This document shows, one piece after another, positions 46,069-54,738 of a DNA stretch of 64,000 nucleotides. Source of the stretch: G963691885 sp963691885 (lineage in GTDB: Bacteria; Pseudomonadota; Alphaproteobacteria; UBA8366; Aestuariispiraceae); assembly GCA_963691885.1 (NCBI GenBank), contig OY829843.1, positions 4,030,001 through 4,094,000 of the forward strand. Direction: 5' to 3'. The position numbers and the translations under genes were made by a program. Each line of letters begins with the position of its first letter. Positions within the stretch are counted from its first letter, which is position 1. The notes under the pieces are model-generated. The model saw only the letters and a list, made by a program, of their open reading frames with translations. It was not told the origin of the DNA and did not search any database.

Positions 46069-46580
46069 AGTGTTACCCCCATATTGTTGGCCAAATAAAT
46101 GACCCCCAAAACCGCCGCCGCCGCATAGATAGCGGCCAACAGATCATCCAGCATAACCCCGTAACCGCCTGGAACCCGGCGGTCGGCCAGACGAATGGGG
46201 AAGGGCTTGACGATATCAAACAGGCGAAACGCCAGGAATCCAAGAACGAGAACGGGTACCGATACGGTTGTGTAGTACCCGATGAATGCGAAAGTGAACC
46301 AAATACCGGCAACCTCATCGATCACGATCTCCCCTGAGTCATGTGACCGGGATAGACGCCCATAAACCGCTGAGGCCCAGCATCCGATCACGAAACAGAG
46401 GAGGGCAGCCTTTCCCAAACGCATCGCGTCATGAAATTCTAAAATCCACCAGACAAACGGCATGGCGGCCAGAGAACCCCAGGTTCCCGGTGCGGGCCGC
46501 AGCCAGCCTGACCAAAACCAGGTGGCGAGGATGACCGCTGGATGAAACGCGGGCGGGCGGGTGCCTGAGGCTTTTCTCAT
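46065..46580 (-). CDS. pgpA: phosphatidylglycerophosphatase A
   Basis: Membrane phosphatase producing phosphatidylglycerol, 171 residues, with about four hydrophobic spans. Family features are GWLRPAPGTWGSLAAMP near the N terminus, HDSGEIVIDEVAGIW (acidic, metal-binding), and DIVKPFPIRLADRRVPGGYGVMLDDLLAAIYA with Asp residues. It overlaps ispDF upstream and pncC downstream by 4 bases each. Confidence 0.95.
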   Translation of the reverse strand: MRKASGTRPPAFHPAVILATWFWSGWLRPAPGTWGSLAAMPFVWWILEFHDAMRLGKAALLCFVIGCWASAVYGRLSRSHDSGEIVIDEVAGIWFTFAFIGYYTTVSVPVLVLGFLAFRLFDIVKPFPIRLADRRVPGGYGVMLDDLLAAIYAAAAVLGVIYLANNMGVTL

Positions 46581-47767
46581 ATCACCACTGTTGCCGTCGC
46601 CTGGGCCGCTATCCCTTCGCGGCGACCTGTAAATCCCAGGCCTTCGGTGGTTGTCGCCTTCACGCTAACGCAGCTTTCGTCGAGGGAGAGGATCTCGGCA
46701 ACGCGGGCTTTCATGGCGGCACGGTATTTGCCGATCTTTGGTCGCTCACAAATCAGGGTTACATCCACATGGACAAGCTGCCCGCCCTTTTCGGGGACGA
46801 GGGAGGCGGCATGGGCAAGAAACCGGTCAGAACTCGCACCCGCCCATTTCGGGTCCGTTGGTGGAAAATGATCCCCTATATCGCCCTGACCTAGCGCTCC
46901 CAGAATGGCATCGGTCAATGCATGCAAACCGACATCTGCATCGGAATGCCCTGCAAGACTCTTATTATGCGGGATTTTTATGCCGCACAGCATGACATGG
47001 TCGCCAGCTTCGAACCGGTGAACATCGAACCCGTTTCCGACACGTGGCAGGCGGATTGGCGGGCTGCTGTCCTGCTGTTCGAGATCCTGACTATGGGTGA
47101 TTTTCATGTTTTCGGCATCTCCGGCAACGGTGACAACGGTTATGTTCATGGCTTCGAGGAGGGCGGCATCATCGGTCATGCTCTCTTCTGCCAATGTGCG
47201 ATGCGCGTTCAGCAAGAGGTCAAACTGAAAAGCCTGCGGCGTTTGAACGGCGCGCAGCGCGGCCCTGTCCAGTGTTTTGACAATGGTTTCTGTCTCCGGA
47301 TTGACCAGCTTGATCGTATCGGTCACAGGTGTGGCCGGGATTACCCCGGCCGCCCCTTGAAGACAGGCCTCGACGACCCGTTCGATCAATTCCGGGGATA
47401 TAAAGGGGCGGGCACCATCATGAACCAGAACGATATCAGGCACTTGTCCTGCTTTGGCGAGGGTTTCCAGCCCGTTACGAACCGACTGCTGCCGCGTATT
47501 GCCGCCCGTTGCCGGGGTGTCCACGCCGTCAAGCGCGCCAACATATTCGTTGTAGAGGGGAAGATCCTCTGCACCGATAACCGGTAATACCTGTTGTATT
47601 TCAGGATGTTGTGAGAAAGCTTTCAATGTTCGTTGCAGAACGGACTCTCCATCAATCTCACGATATTGCTTTGGCAACGGGCCGCCCACCCGCAACCCTT
47701 TCCCTGCAGCAACAATCAGGGCTGCGACATGGGGAGGCGATCCGGGTTTTTCATTCATGGACGTCAC
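46577..47767 (-). CDS. ispDF: bifunctional MEP cytidylyltransferase / MECDP synthase IspDF
   Basis: 396 residues, fusing two MEP-pathway activities. Residues ~12-235 are IspD (ALIVAAGKGLRVGGPLPKQYR, VHDGARPF, RAVQTPQAF, TDDAALLE); residues ~240-396 are IspF (RVGNGFDVHRF with the metal site, SDADVGLHALTDAILGA, TDPKWAGASS, SVKATTTEGLGFTGR). The start is GTG 47767 with AGGA close upstream, or ATG 47758. Fusion is typical of alphaproteobacteria. Pathway partner dxr is at 5816. Confidence 0.97.
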   Translation of the reverse strand: MTSMNEKPGSPPHVAALIVAAGKGLRVGGPLPKQYREIDGESVLQRTLKAFSQHPEIQQVLPVIGAEDLPLYNEYVGALDGVDTPATGGNTRQQSVRNGLETLAKAGQVPDIVLVHDGARPFISPELIERVVEACLQGAAGVIPATPVTDTIKLVNPETETIVKTLDRAALRAVQTPQAFQFDLLLNAHRTLAEESMTDDAALLEAMNITVVTVAGDAENMKITHSQDLEQQDSSPPIRLPRVGNGFDVHRFEAGDHVMLCGIKIPHNKSLAGHSDADVGLHALTDAILGALGQGDIGDHFPPTDPKWAGASSDRFLAHAASLVPEKGGQLVHVDVTLICERPKIGKYRAAMKARVAEILSLDESCVSVKATTTEGLGFTGRREGIAAQATATVVI

Positions 47768-47880
47768 GATAATCCTGAACAGAGAAGAGCAAAGACAGCA
47801 GTATTTAACAGCATTAATTCACCGTGATGATCAAAGCAACGGCATGGAGATTTGATTCCAATGATGCTATAGACCGGTTC

Positions 47881-48690
47881 ATGTCGATGTCCTATCTGTT
47901 CTGGCTTCATTTGGCCGCTGTCATGAGTTTGGTTCCCATTGGAACGCATGCCTTGCTGCGCACGTCCCGTGGCAGGGTGTTCTGGATTTCGATCTCTTTT
48001 GCAACTTGTGTTCTATTGGCCTGGGTGGTTCACCGGATGACGCTTGCGGGGGCGTTTGGATTTACCGCGACCCTTGATTTGATCGTCGTTGGTGTTCTGA
48101 TTGCCTTTATGACCGTCAGCTCCTTCAACAGACATTCCGGCGCACTTGTCCCGCTTGTTCTGCTGTATTGCCTGCCCCTTGCCTTTATCAGCTTGTTGAC
48201 GGATTTCCTGACAGAGCCTGGTGGCCCTGTATTTGACCCTGCGGCCGTCGATGCCTGGTTCTGGCTGCATATTGTTATCGGCATGGCGGCCTTTTCCCTG
48301 ATCACCTTGGCGGCAATTGCCGGTATTGCTGTCTGGCTGAAAGAGCGACAACTAAAGCGAAGAAGCCACAGTGACTTCGTCGCCCAATTACCCTCCGTTA
48401 TTGAAGGGGAAGGGTTGCAGTTTCGCCTGTTGCAGGTCTGCGCCCTCTTGCTTGGCGCGGGCGTGGCAACCGGTATGGGGGCGAGCTATGCAGAAACTGG
48501 TTCACTCTTCGTGCTGGACCACAAGAACGTCCTCTCCGTAGTCGCGTTCTTTACAATTGTCTTCATGCTGTTTGCCCATCAACGCTTTGGCTTGAGGGGG
48601 CGTCAGGCGGTCAGACTGGTCCTGTTCGCAAACTTATTGCTTGCACTAGGGTATCCCGGTGTGAAATTCGTGTCCGAAATTCTAATGTAG
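47881..48690 (+). CDS. CcsA/YpjD-family cytochrome c assembly-like membrane protein
   Basis: About 269 residues with roughly eight hydrophobic spans. The pattern VWLKERQLKRR followed by LPSVIEGEGLQFRLLQVCALLLGAGVATGMG, LDHKNVLSVVAFF and LRGRQAVRLVLFANLLL matches the YpjD/HemX-like branch of CcsA proteins. The WWD haem-handling motif of true CcsA/CcmC is not seen, so cytochrome maturation is not assured. I start at ATG 47881, just before the first span; GTG 47824 and ATG 47827 are in frame alternatives without good ribosome binding sites. Divergent from ispDF. Confidence 0.8.
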   Translation: MSMSYLFWLHLAAVMSLVPIGTHALLRTSRGRVFWISISFATCVLLAWVVHRMTLAGAFGFTATLDLIVVGVLIAFMTVSSFNRHSGALVPLVLLYCLPLAFISLLTDFLTEPGGPVFDPAAVDAWFWLHIVIGMAAFSLITLAAIAGIAVWLKERQLKRRSHSDFVAQLPSVIEGEGLQFRLLQVCALLLGAGVATGMGASYAETGSLFVLDHKNVLSVVAFFTIVFMLFAHQRFGLRGRQAVRLVLFANLLLALGYPGVKFVSEILM

Positions 48691-48764
48691 TGTGATTGTT
48701 TTAGTTGATTTATGCTTATTTTTTAGGCACACCTGTTAGCCTGCTTAACGATTGAGCGTCCTGA

Positions 48765-49787
48765 ATGGTGGTCGAACCTCTCAAAATTGGCACTGTACTG
48801 CTGGAGAAACCGGTCATTCTCGCCCCGATGTCGGGGGTGACTGATCTGCCGTTCCGCCGCCTTGCACAGGGGTTTGGGGCAGGGATGGTTGTCTCCGAAA
48901 TGATCGCCAGTAATGAGGCGTTGCGCAGCACGGACGGGACCACAAAGCGTTTGCATTTTGCCGAAGGCCCAGGCCCCCGTTCTGTCCAGCTTGCCGGACA
49001 TGATGCAGAGGCAATGGCCGAAACCGCGCGGTATGTGGTGGATAACGGGGCAGAGATCGTTGACTTGAATTTTGGTTGTCCGGCCAAAAAGGTTACCTCG
49101 AAATATTGTGGCTCGGCCCTGATGCAGTCGCCGGAACAAAGCGCCAGGATCATTGGTACAGTTGCACGCGCCGTCTCTGTTCCGGTCACGGTCAAGATGC
49201 GGACGGGTTGGTGCAATGATGTTCGCAATGCCCCGGAAATTGCCAGGATCGCTGAGGCGGAAGGGGCGCAGATGATCACTGTTCACGGACGAACCCGCGA
49301 GCAGAAATACACAGGCACGGCCGACTGGCACTTTGTTCAGGCGGTACGCGATGCCATTCAGATTCCCCTGATCATCAATGGCGATATCACGAATTCCGAA
49401 GAAGCGCGTCAGGCCATGAAGAGTTCCGGCGCTCAAGGGGTCATGATTGGACGTGCTGCCTATGGTCGGCCCTGGATTGTGGGATCCATCCTGAAAGCAT
49501 TGGAGACGGGTCGGACAGAAAACGAGCCGGACCTTGGTCTGCGCCTTCGTACAGTCTTGCAACATTACGATGCGATGTTGGCTCACCACGGTGTTGAGCG
49601 CGGTATTCGCGCGTCCCGCAAGCATCTTGGTTGGTCAATCCATGGCCTGCCCGGCGCCGCAAAGGCGCGGGAGGTCCTGATGAAAGAAACACGGCCTGAA
49701 AAGGTCCGCGAAACCGTCCAGACCTTGTTCCATGCCGCCATGGAACAAGAGGTCAGGGACGATTTGCAGGAGGCATTGGTCGCATGA
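48765..49787 (+). CDS. dusB: tRNA-dihydrouridine synthase DusB
   Basis: FMN enzyme reducing uridine in tRNA, 340 residues. Motifs: APMSGVTDLPFRRLAQ, VDLNFGCPAKKVTSKYCGSAL with the catalytic Cys, VKMRTGW, ITVHGRTREQKYTGTADW and GVMIGRAAYGRPWI. ATG 48765. It overlaps ntrB by 4 bases; dusB (nifR3)-ntrB-ntrC is the classic alphaproteobacterial nitrogen-regulation operon. Confidence 0.97.
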   Translation: MVVEPLKIGTVLLEKPVILAPMSGVTDLPFRRLAQGFGAGMVVSEMIASNEALRSTDGTTKRLHFAEGPGPRSVQLAGHDAEAMAETARYVVDNGAEIVDLNFGCPAKKVTSKYCGSALMQSPEQSARIIGTVARAVSVPVTVKMRTGWCNDVRNAPEIARIAEAEGAQMITVHGRTREQKYTGTADWHFVQAVRDAIQIPLIINGDITNSEEARQAMKSSGAQGVMIGRAAYGRPWIVGSILKALETGRTENEPDLGLRLRTVLQHYDAMLAHHGVERGIRASRKHLGWSIHGLPGAAKAREVLMKETRPEKVRETVQTLFHAAMEQEVRDDLQEALVA

Positions 49788-50920
49788 CGTCAATGGTCAA
49801 GAATCTTGTGAACCGCATTGAGAGGCGTCGTGGCGTCTCTGGCGAAGTGGTTCTGAACGCGATGACGGATGCCGTTATCGTTGTCGATAAATCCGATGAT
49901 TTTGTTTACCTGAATTCGGCTGCGGAACATTTTTTTGCAGGCAGTGTCGCCACCCTTATGGGCATGAACCTGCAGGATGTGATCCCTCAGGACAGTCCGA
50001 TCCTGTCGTTGATCCGTCGGGTGAGGCGGCACAACAACAGCATGACTGAACACGGCATCAGCCTGTTCACGCCAAAAATCGGACATCATAACCTGACGGT
50101 CGATGCCGCGCCGGTAATTTCGGAACGGGGCAATGAGAAGTCTAGCGACGTCGTCATAGTGTTTCAGGAAGACATTATGGCGCACCGGATTGATGATACG
50201 ATTGTTCAACAGGGTGCGGCGCGATCTGTCAGTGCGCTTTCGGCCATGCTGGGGCATGAGGTCAAGAATCCGCTTTCCGGCATTCGCGGGGCCGCACAAT
50301 TGCTGGAGAGTATGATTGAGCCGGAGAATAGGGCGCTTGCGCAATTGATCATTCGGGAGACGGACCGGATTGTAAAACTGGTCGATCAATTTGAGGTTTT
50401 TTCCGACAATCCCAGTCTGGAACGGGACTCTGTGAATATTCATGAAGTCCTGGATCATGTTGTGCAGATTGCCCGGGCGGGGTTTGGCCGCAACATCTCG
50501 TTCAAACTGGTTTATGACCCTTCCTTGCCGTCTGTCTTTGGAAATCGGGACCAGTTGGTTCAGATTTTTCTCAACCTCATTAAGAACGCGGCGGAAGCTG
50601 TTGATCCACAAGACGGGGAGATCGCCCTGACGACCGCGTTCCGGCACGGCGTTCGACTTACCGTGCCAGGGGCCGAAAGCCGCACATATCTGCCGATGGT
50701 TGTCAGTGTTCGCGACAATGGTGTTGGCATCCCCGATGATTTGCGGCCGCATCTCTTTGACCCTTTCATTACGACCAAACGCGGTGGGACGGGGCTTGGA
50801 TTGGCGCTTGCCGCAAAGCTCGTTGCCGATCATGGGGGGATGGTAGATGTGGAAAGCAGGCCTCGCCGGACCGTCTTTAATGTCATGTTGCCGTTGATCC
50901 GGGAAAGTGGGTCTGTGTGA
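49784..50920 (+). CDS. ntrB: nitrogen regulation sensor kinase NtrB
   Basis: Soluble histidine kinase/phosphatase that controls NtrC in response to PII, 378 residues. A PAS domain (VLNAMTDAVIVVDKSDDFVYLN, residues ~22-130), the H-box LGHEVKNPLSGIRGAAQLLE with phosphorylated His, N-box LNLIKNAAEAV, and G-boxes DNGVGIP and GTGLGLALA are present. Coupled to dusB and ntrC by ATGA overlaps. Confidence 0.97.
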   Translation: MTSMVKNLVNRIERRRGVSGEVVLNAMTDAVIVVDKSDDFVYLNSAAEHFFAGSVATLMGMNLQDVIPQDSPILSLIRRVRRHNNSMTEHGISLFTPKIGHHNLTVDAAPVISERGNEKSSDVVIVFQEDIMAHRIDDTIVQQGAARSVSALSAMLGHEVKNPLSGIRGAAQLLESMIEPENRALAQLIIRETDRIVKLVDQFEVFSDNPSLERDSVNIHEVLDHVVQIARAGFGRNISFKLVYDPSLPSVFGNRDQLVQIFLNLIKNAAEAVDPQDGEIALTTAFRHGVRLTVPGAESRTYLPMVVSVRDNGVGIPDDLRPHLFDPFITTKRGGTGLGLALAAKLVADHGGMVDVESRPRRTVFNVMLPLIRESGSV

Positions 50921-52377
50921 TGAATGAAACTGTTGGAACAATCCTCGTTGCCGATGATGACAGTGCTATTCGCACTGTTTTGAACCAGGCGCTGTCCCGC
51001 AAAGGGTATGAGGTCCGGACAACCGGCAATGTCGCCACTTTGTGGCGTTGGGTCAGCGATGGTGACGGCGATCTGGTCATCACCGATGTCATGATGCCGG
51101 ATGGCAACGGGCTGGACCTGCTGCCGCAGATCAGAAAACGGCGCAACGATCTGCGCGTCATTGTGATGAGCGCCCAAAACACACTGCTCACCGCGGTCAA
51201 AGCGGCTGAACGTGGGGCATTTGAATACCTGCCAAAGCCGTTTGATCTGCCGGAGCTGCTTGAAACCGTGGATCGCGCGCTGACAGAGCGGGAGCGGGGC
51301 CCGTCACTCGTACCTGATGAACCCCTGGAAGATGACAGCCTGCCCTTGATCGGTCGGTCACCGGCAATGCAAACCGTATATCGGGCGATCGCGCGCCTTA
51401 CATCCACGGATCTGTCGGTTCTGATCAATGGGGAGTCAGGGACCGGGAAAGAACTGGTGGCCAGAGCCCTGCACGATTTCAGCAAACGTCGTGGCGGCCC
51501 GTTCGTGGCAATCAATATGGCGGCGATCCCGCGCGATCTGATTGAAAGTGAGCTGTTTGGCCATGAGAAAGGGGCCTTTACAGGTGCCGCCGCCCGATAT
51601 GCCGGGCGTTTCGAGCAGGCACAGAATGGTACCTTGTTTCTGGACGAGATTGGCGACATGCCGATTGAGGCGCAGACCCGTCTGCTTCGGGTGCTGCAGG
51701 AGGGCGAATACACAACCGTGGGCGGACGCACACCGATCCGTACCGATGTCCGGATCATTTCCGCCACGCATCGGGATTTGAGGCAGTTGGCCACACAGGG
51801 ACTGTTCCGTGAAGACCTGTTCTATCGCCTTAACGTTGTTCCGATCCGGCTGCCGCCGCTTAGAGAGCGCCGCGAGGACATTCCCGACCTGGCTCTGCAT
51901 TTTCTGAAACAGGCAAGCGAGCAGGGAACTGAGTCGAAAACCCTGACTCCCGCGGCCCTTCAGGTACTCCAACGGCATGCCTGGCCAGGAAACATCCGAG
52001 AGCTTGAAAACCTGGTCCAACGGTTAAGTGCCCTCATCCCGCAGGACACGATTGACGTCAATGATGTTGAAACCGAATTGGCCGATTCATCGCCCGTGCG
52101 ACAGGATGGCCAGGTCCCTGCCGAGGGTGAAAGTCTGAGCGAAGGGGTAGAACGTCATCTCAAGCGGTATTTCGCCTCTCATGGGGGTGCGTTGCCGGCG
52201 AATGGTCTGTATGATCGCATCCTGCGGGAGGTGGAACGGCCCTTGTTGTCCATCACCTTGTCCGCGACCAATGGAAATCAGGTGCGTGCCGCCGAATTAC
52301 TCGGTTTGAACCGGAACACCCTGCGTAAAAAAATACGCGAACTGGAAATCCCGGTGGTTCGCGGGATACAATCCTGA
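50917..52377 (+). CDS. ntrC: nitrogen regulation response regulator NtrC
   Basis: 486 residues. Receiver domain (LVADDDSAIR, phospho-acceptor in LVITDVMMPDG), sigma-54 AAA+ domain with Walker A GESGTGKE, the sigma-54-contacting GAFTGA (FGHEKGAFTGAAARY) and Walker B LFLDEIGDM, and a C-terminal Fis-type HTH (NQVRAAELLGLNRNTLRKKIREL). All key residues are intact, so it should activate sigma-54 promoters. Overlaps ntrB by 4 bases. Confidence 0.98.
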   Translation: MMNETVGTILVADDDSAIRTVLNQALSRKGYEVRTTGNVATLWRWVSDGDGDLVITDVMMPDGNGLDLLPQIRKRRNDLRVIVMSAQNTLLTAVKAAERGAFEYLPKPFDLPELLETVDRALTERERGPSLVPDEPLEDDSLPLIGRSPAMQTVYRAIARLTSTDLSVLINGESGTGKELVARALHDFSKRRGGPFVAINMAAIPRDLIESELFGHEKGAFTGAAARYAGRFEQAQNGTLFLDEIGDMPIEAQTRLLRVLQEGEYTTVGGRTPIRTDVRIISATHRDLRQLATQGLFREDLFYRLNVVPIRLPPLRERREDIPDLALHFLKQASEQGTESKTLTPAALQVLQRHAWPGNIRELENLVQRLSALIPQDTIDVNDVETELADSSPVRQDGQVPAEGESLSEGVERHLKRYFASHGGALPANGLYDRILREVERPLLSITLSATNGNQVRAAELLGLNRNTLRKKIRELEIPVVRGIQS

Positions 52378-52404
52378 CGCGCTAACAATAAAGGGCGATG
52401 CGCC

Positions 52405-54738
52405 GTGTCGGCCACCGACGGATCCCAGGCAGACAAACTCAGCGATGGGGCTGCAACGTTCCAAGATGCCGATGTGCGTCCGTCTGAGGGCGGTGGACAG
52501 ACTTCTGTGTTCTCCAATGTATGGCGTTACCTTGATCGGCCCAAAGTATCGCGGGTTCTGGCTGCCCTTCTGGGAATAGCGTCTGTTGCTGCCGGGGCCG
52601 CGACCTATGTCGTCTTTACGGGCACCAATGAAAGCCTGGAAGCAGATCCCGACAGACTGGTTTTGCTTATCTATCTGGATCTTGTCCTCTTCCTTTTGTT
52701 CAGTGTGATTATTGCGCGCCGTCTGGTGCGATTGTGGTCCGAACGGCGACAGGGCGCCGCCGGGGCGAAGATGCATGTTCGTCTGGCTGCGATGTTCGGT
52801 ATTCTGTCGATCGCGCCTGCGATTATTGTTGCCGGATTCTCTCTGCTCTTCTTCAATTTCGGCCTGGAATCCTGGTTTTCGGACAAGGTCAGGACCGCCA
52901 TTTCCTCGAGTGAGGCGGTCGCTGAGTCTTACCTTGAAGAGCATCTTAGAAATATTGAAGCCGATGCGCTCTTTATCGCCAGTAACATCAACCGGGATGC
53001 AGGCGTTCTGACGAGTAATATCCAGTTGATGGAACGCGTCCTGAATTTCTCCGCCGTAAACCGGGGTCTGTCGGAAGTGCTGGTCTTTGAAGATAATGGC
53101 AGAATCCTTGGACGGGCCGGGATCACCATCGTTCTGGAATTTGAACCGATATCCAATGACGCAAAGAACCGCGCCCGTTCAGGCGAGGTGGTGATTATCC
53201 GCTCGGATGCCGATGACCGGGTGAGGGCACTCGTCCGGTTGGACAATATCATTGATACCTATCTGATTGTCGGACGCGCAATTGACAGTGCGGTGCTGGA
53301 ACATGTTGAGGAAACCCAGGGTGCAGCGCTTCAGTTTAAACGGCTGGAAGAGGAACGGTCCCGCTTTCAGATCTCCTTCGCGCTTGCTTTTGTGATGGTT
53401 GCGCTATTGCTTCTCCTGACAGCTGTATGGATCGGTCTGACGGTGGCGACAGGCTTGTCCGAGCCGATTTCCCGCCTGATCGCCGCGACGGAACAGGTGC
53501 GGGGCGGGAACCTGAACACGCTTGTCCAAACCTCAAGCCGGGATGATGAGGTGGATACACTGGGGCGTGCGTTTAACAGGATGACAGACCAATTACGGTC
53601 ACAACGCAACGAACTGCTTCAGGCCAATGAACAGATTGATCAACGCCGCCGGTTTACCGAAACGGTTTTGACAGGCGTCTCCGCAGGGGTAATCGGTCTG
53701 GATCGTGAGGGGCAGATTGAACTGCCCAATAACCGGGCCAGTGAGTTATTGGGCATCCCCCTCGATCAATATATCAGTCACCCGATCCGAACCGTCGTGC
53801 CGGAGATGGCGGATGTGATTTCCAGAGCGCTGATCTTTGGACCGGACGATTTCATCGAGGAAGAAATCAGGATTGAACGGGATGGGGGGCCCAGGGCCCT
53901 TGTGCTTCGCATCGGTGCCTTGCGACAGATAGGCGAGGTTACGGGTTATGTGATGACACTGGATGACATTACAGATCTGGCGTCTGCCCAAAGAAAGGCG
54001 GCCTGGGCCGATGTTGCGAGGCGCATTGCCCATGAAATCAAGAATCCGCTGACCCCAATCCAACTGTCGGCTGAGCGGCTGAAGCGAAAATACCTCAAAG
54101 ACATTGATAACGACCCGCAAGTGTTCGAAACCTGCGTTGATACGATCATCCGGCAGGTGGGTGATATCGGACGCATGGTTGACGAATTCTCGAGTTTTGC
54201 CCGGATGCCGGCGCCAAAGATGCAGGAAACCGATATGAACGATCTGGTGCGTCAGCAGGTGTTCTTGCAGCGTAATGCGAATGCCGATATTGGCTATGAC
54301 ATGCAGTTACCCGAAGATCCGGCGATCTGGGTTTGCGACAACAGGCAGATTGCGCAAGTCCTGACCAATGTTCTGCAGAATGCGAAGGATGCGATTGATG
54401 GGCGAAGCGATCGCCTGGAGGAGCCGGGCGAGATAAAAGTCGCTTTGACCGTAACCGATCACGACCTGGCGATTTCGGTCCAGGACAACGGTCGGGGATT
54501 GCCGACGACAGATCGACACCGGTTGACGGAACCCTATGTCACAACGCGCGAGAAAGGCACCGGTCTTGGCCTGGCAATTGTGAAGAAGATTATGGAAGAC
54601 CATGCCGGTTCCATCATGTTGATGGATACCGATACTGGCGGGGCCGAAGTGGTCTTGAGGTTTGGAAAAATGGCGCAGAGCGAGTTTAAAGAAAGCGCGC
54701 TACTCGCCGAAGATGATGATGTTGTAGGACGGGCTTAA
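52405..54738 (+). CDS. ntrY: sensor histidine kinase NtrY
   Basis: 777 residues. Three membrane spans in residues ~50-160, a periplasmic sensor region, a fourth span (~328-350), HAMP, a PAS domain (residues ~430-530), then the kinase with H-box RRIAHEIKNPLTPIQLSAERL, N-box VLQNAKDAIDG and G-boxes DNGRGLP and GTGLGLAIV. NtrYX responds to redox and nitrogen state in alphaproteobacteria. The start is GTG 52405 with AAGGGCG upstream; no in-frame ATG is near. Its stop overlaps the ntrX start by one base. Confidence 0.96.
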   Translation: MSATDGSQADKLSDGAATFQDADVRPSEGGGQTSVFSNVWRYLDRPKVSRVLAALLGIASVAAGAATYVVFTGTNESLEADPDRLVLLIYLDLVLFLLFSVIIARRLVRLWSERRQGAAGAKMHVRLAAMFGILSIAPAIIVAGFSLLFFNFGLESWFSDKVRTAISSSEAVAESYLEEHLRNIEADALFIASNINRDAGVLTSNIQLMERVLNFSAVNRGLSEVLVFEDNGRILGRAGITIVLEFEPISNDAKNRARSGEVVIIRSDADDRVRALVRLDNIIDTYLIVGRAIDSAVLEHVEETQGAALQFKRLEEERSRFQISFALAFVMVALLLLLTAVWIGLTVATGLSEPISRLIAATEQVRGGNLNTLVQTSSRDDEVDTLGRAFNRMTDQLRSQRNELLQANEQIDQRRRFTETVLTGVSAGVIGLDREGQIELPNNRASELLGIPLDQYISHPIRTVVPEMADVISRALIFGPDDFIEEEIRIERDGGPRALVLRIGALRQIGEVTGYVMTLDDITDLASAQRKAAWADVARRIAHEIKNPLTPIQLSAERLKRKYLKDIDNDPQVFETCVDTIIRQVGDIGRMVDEFSSFARMPAPKMQETDMNDLVRQQVFLQRNANADIGYDMQLPEDPAIWVCDNRQIAQVLTNVLQNAKDAIDGRSDRLEEPGEIKVALTVTDHDLAISVQDNGRGLPTTDRHRLTEPYVTTREKGTGLGLAIVKKIMEDHAGSIMLMDTDTGGAEVVLRFGKMAQSEFKESALLAEDDDVVGRA

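Noticed and set aside
49790..50941. 383-codon minus-strand frame spanning ntrB
   Set aside because: Mirror of the ntrB reading frame; it shows no family motifs and would cover a coupled operon.
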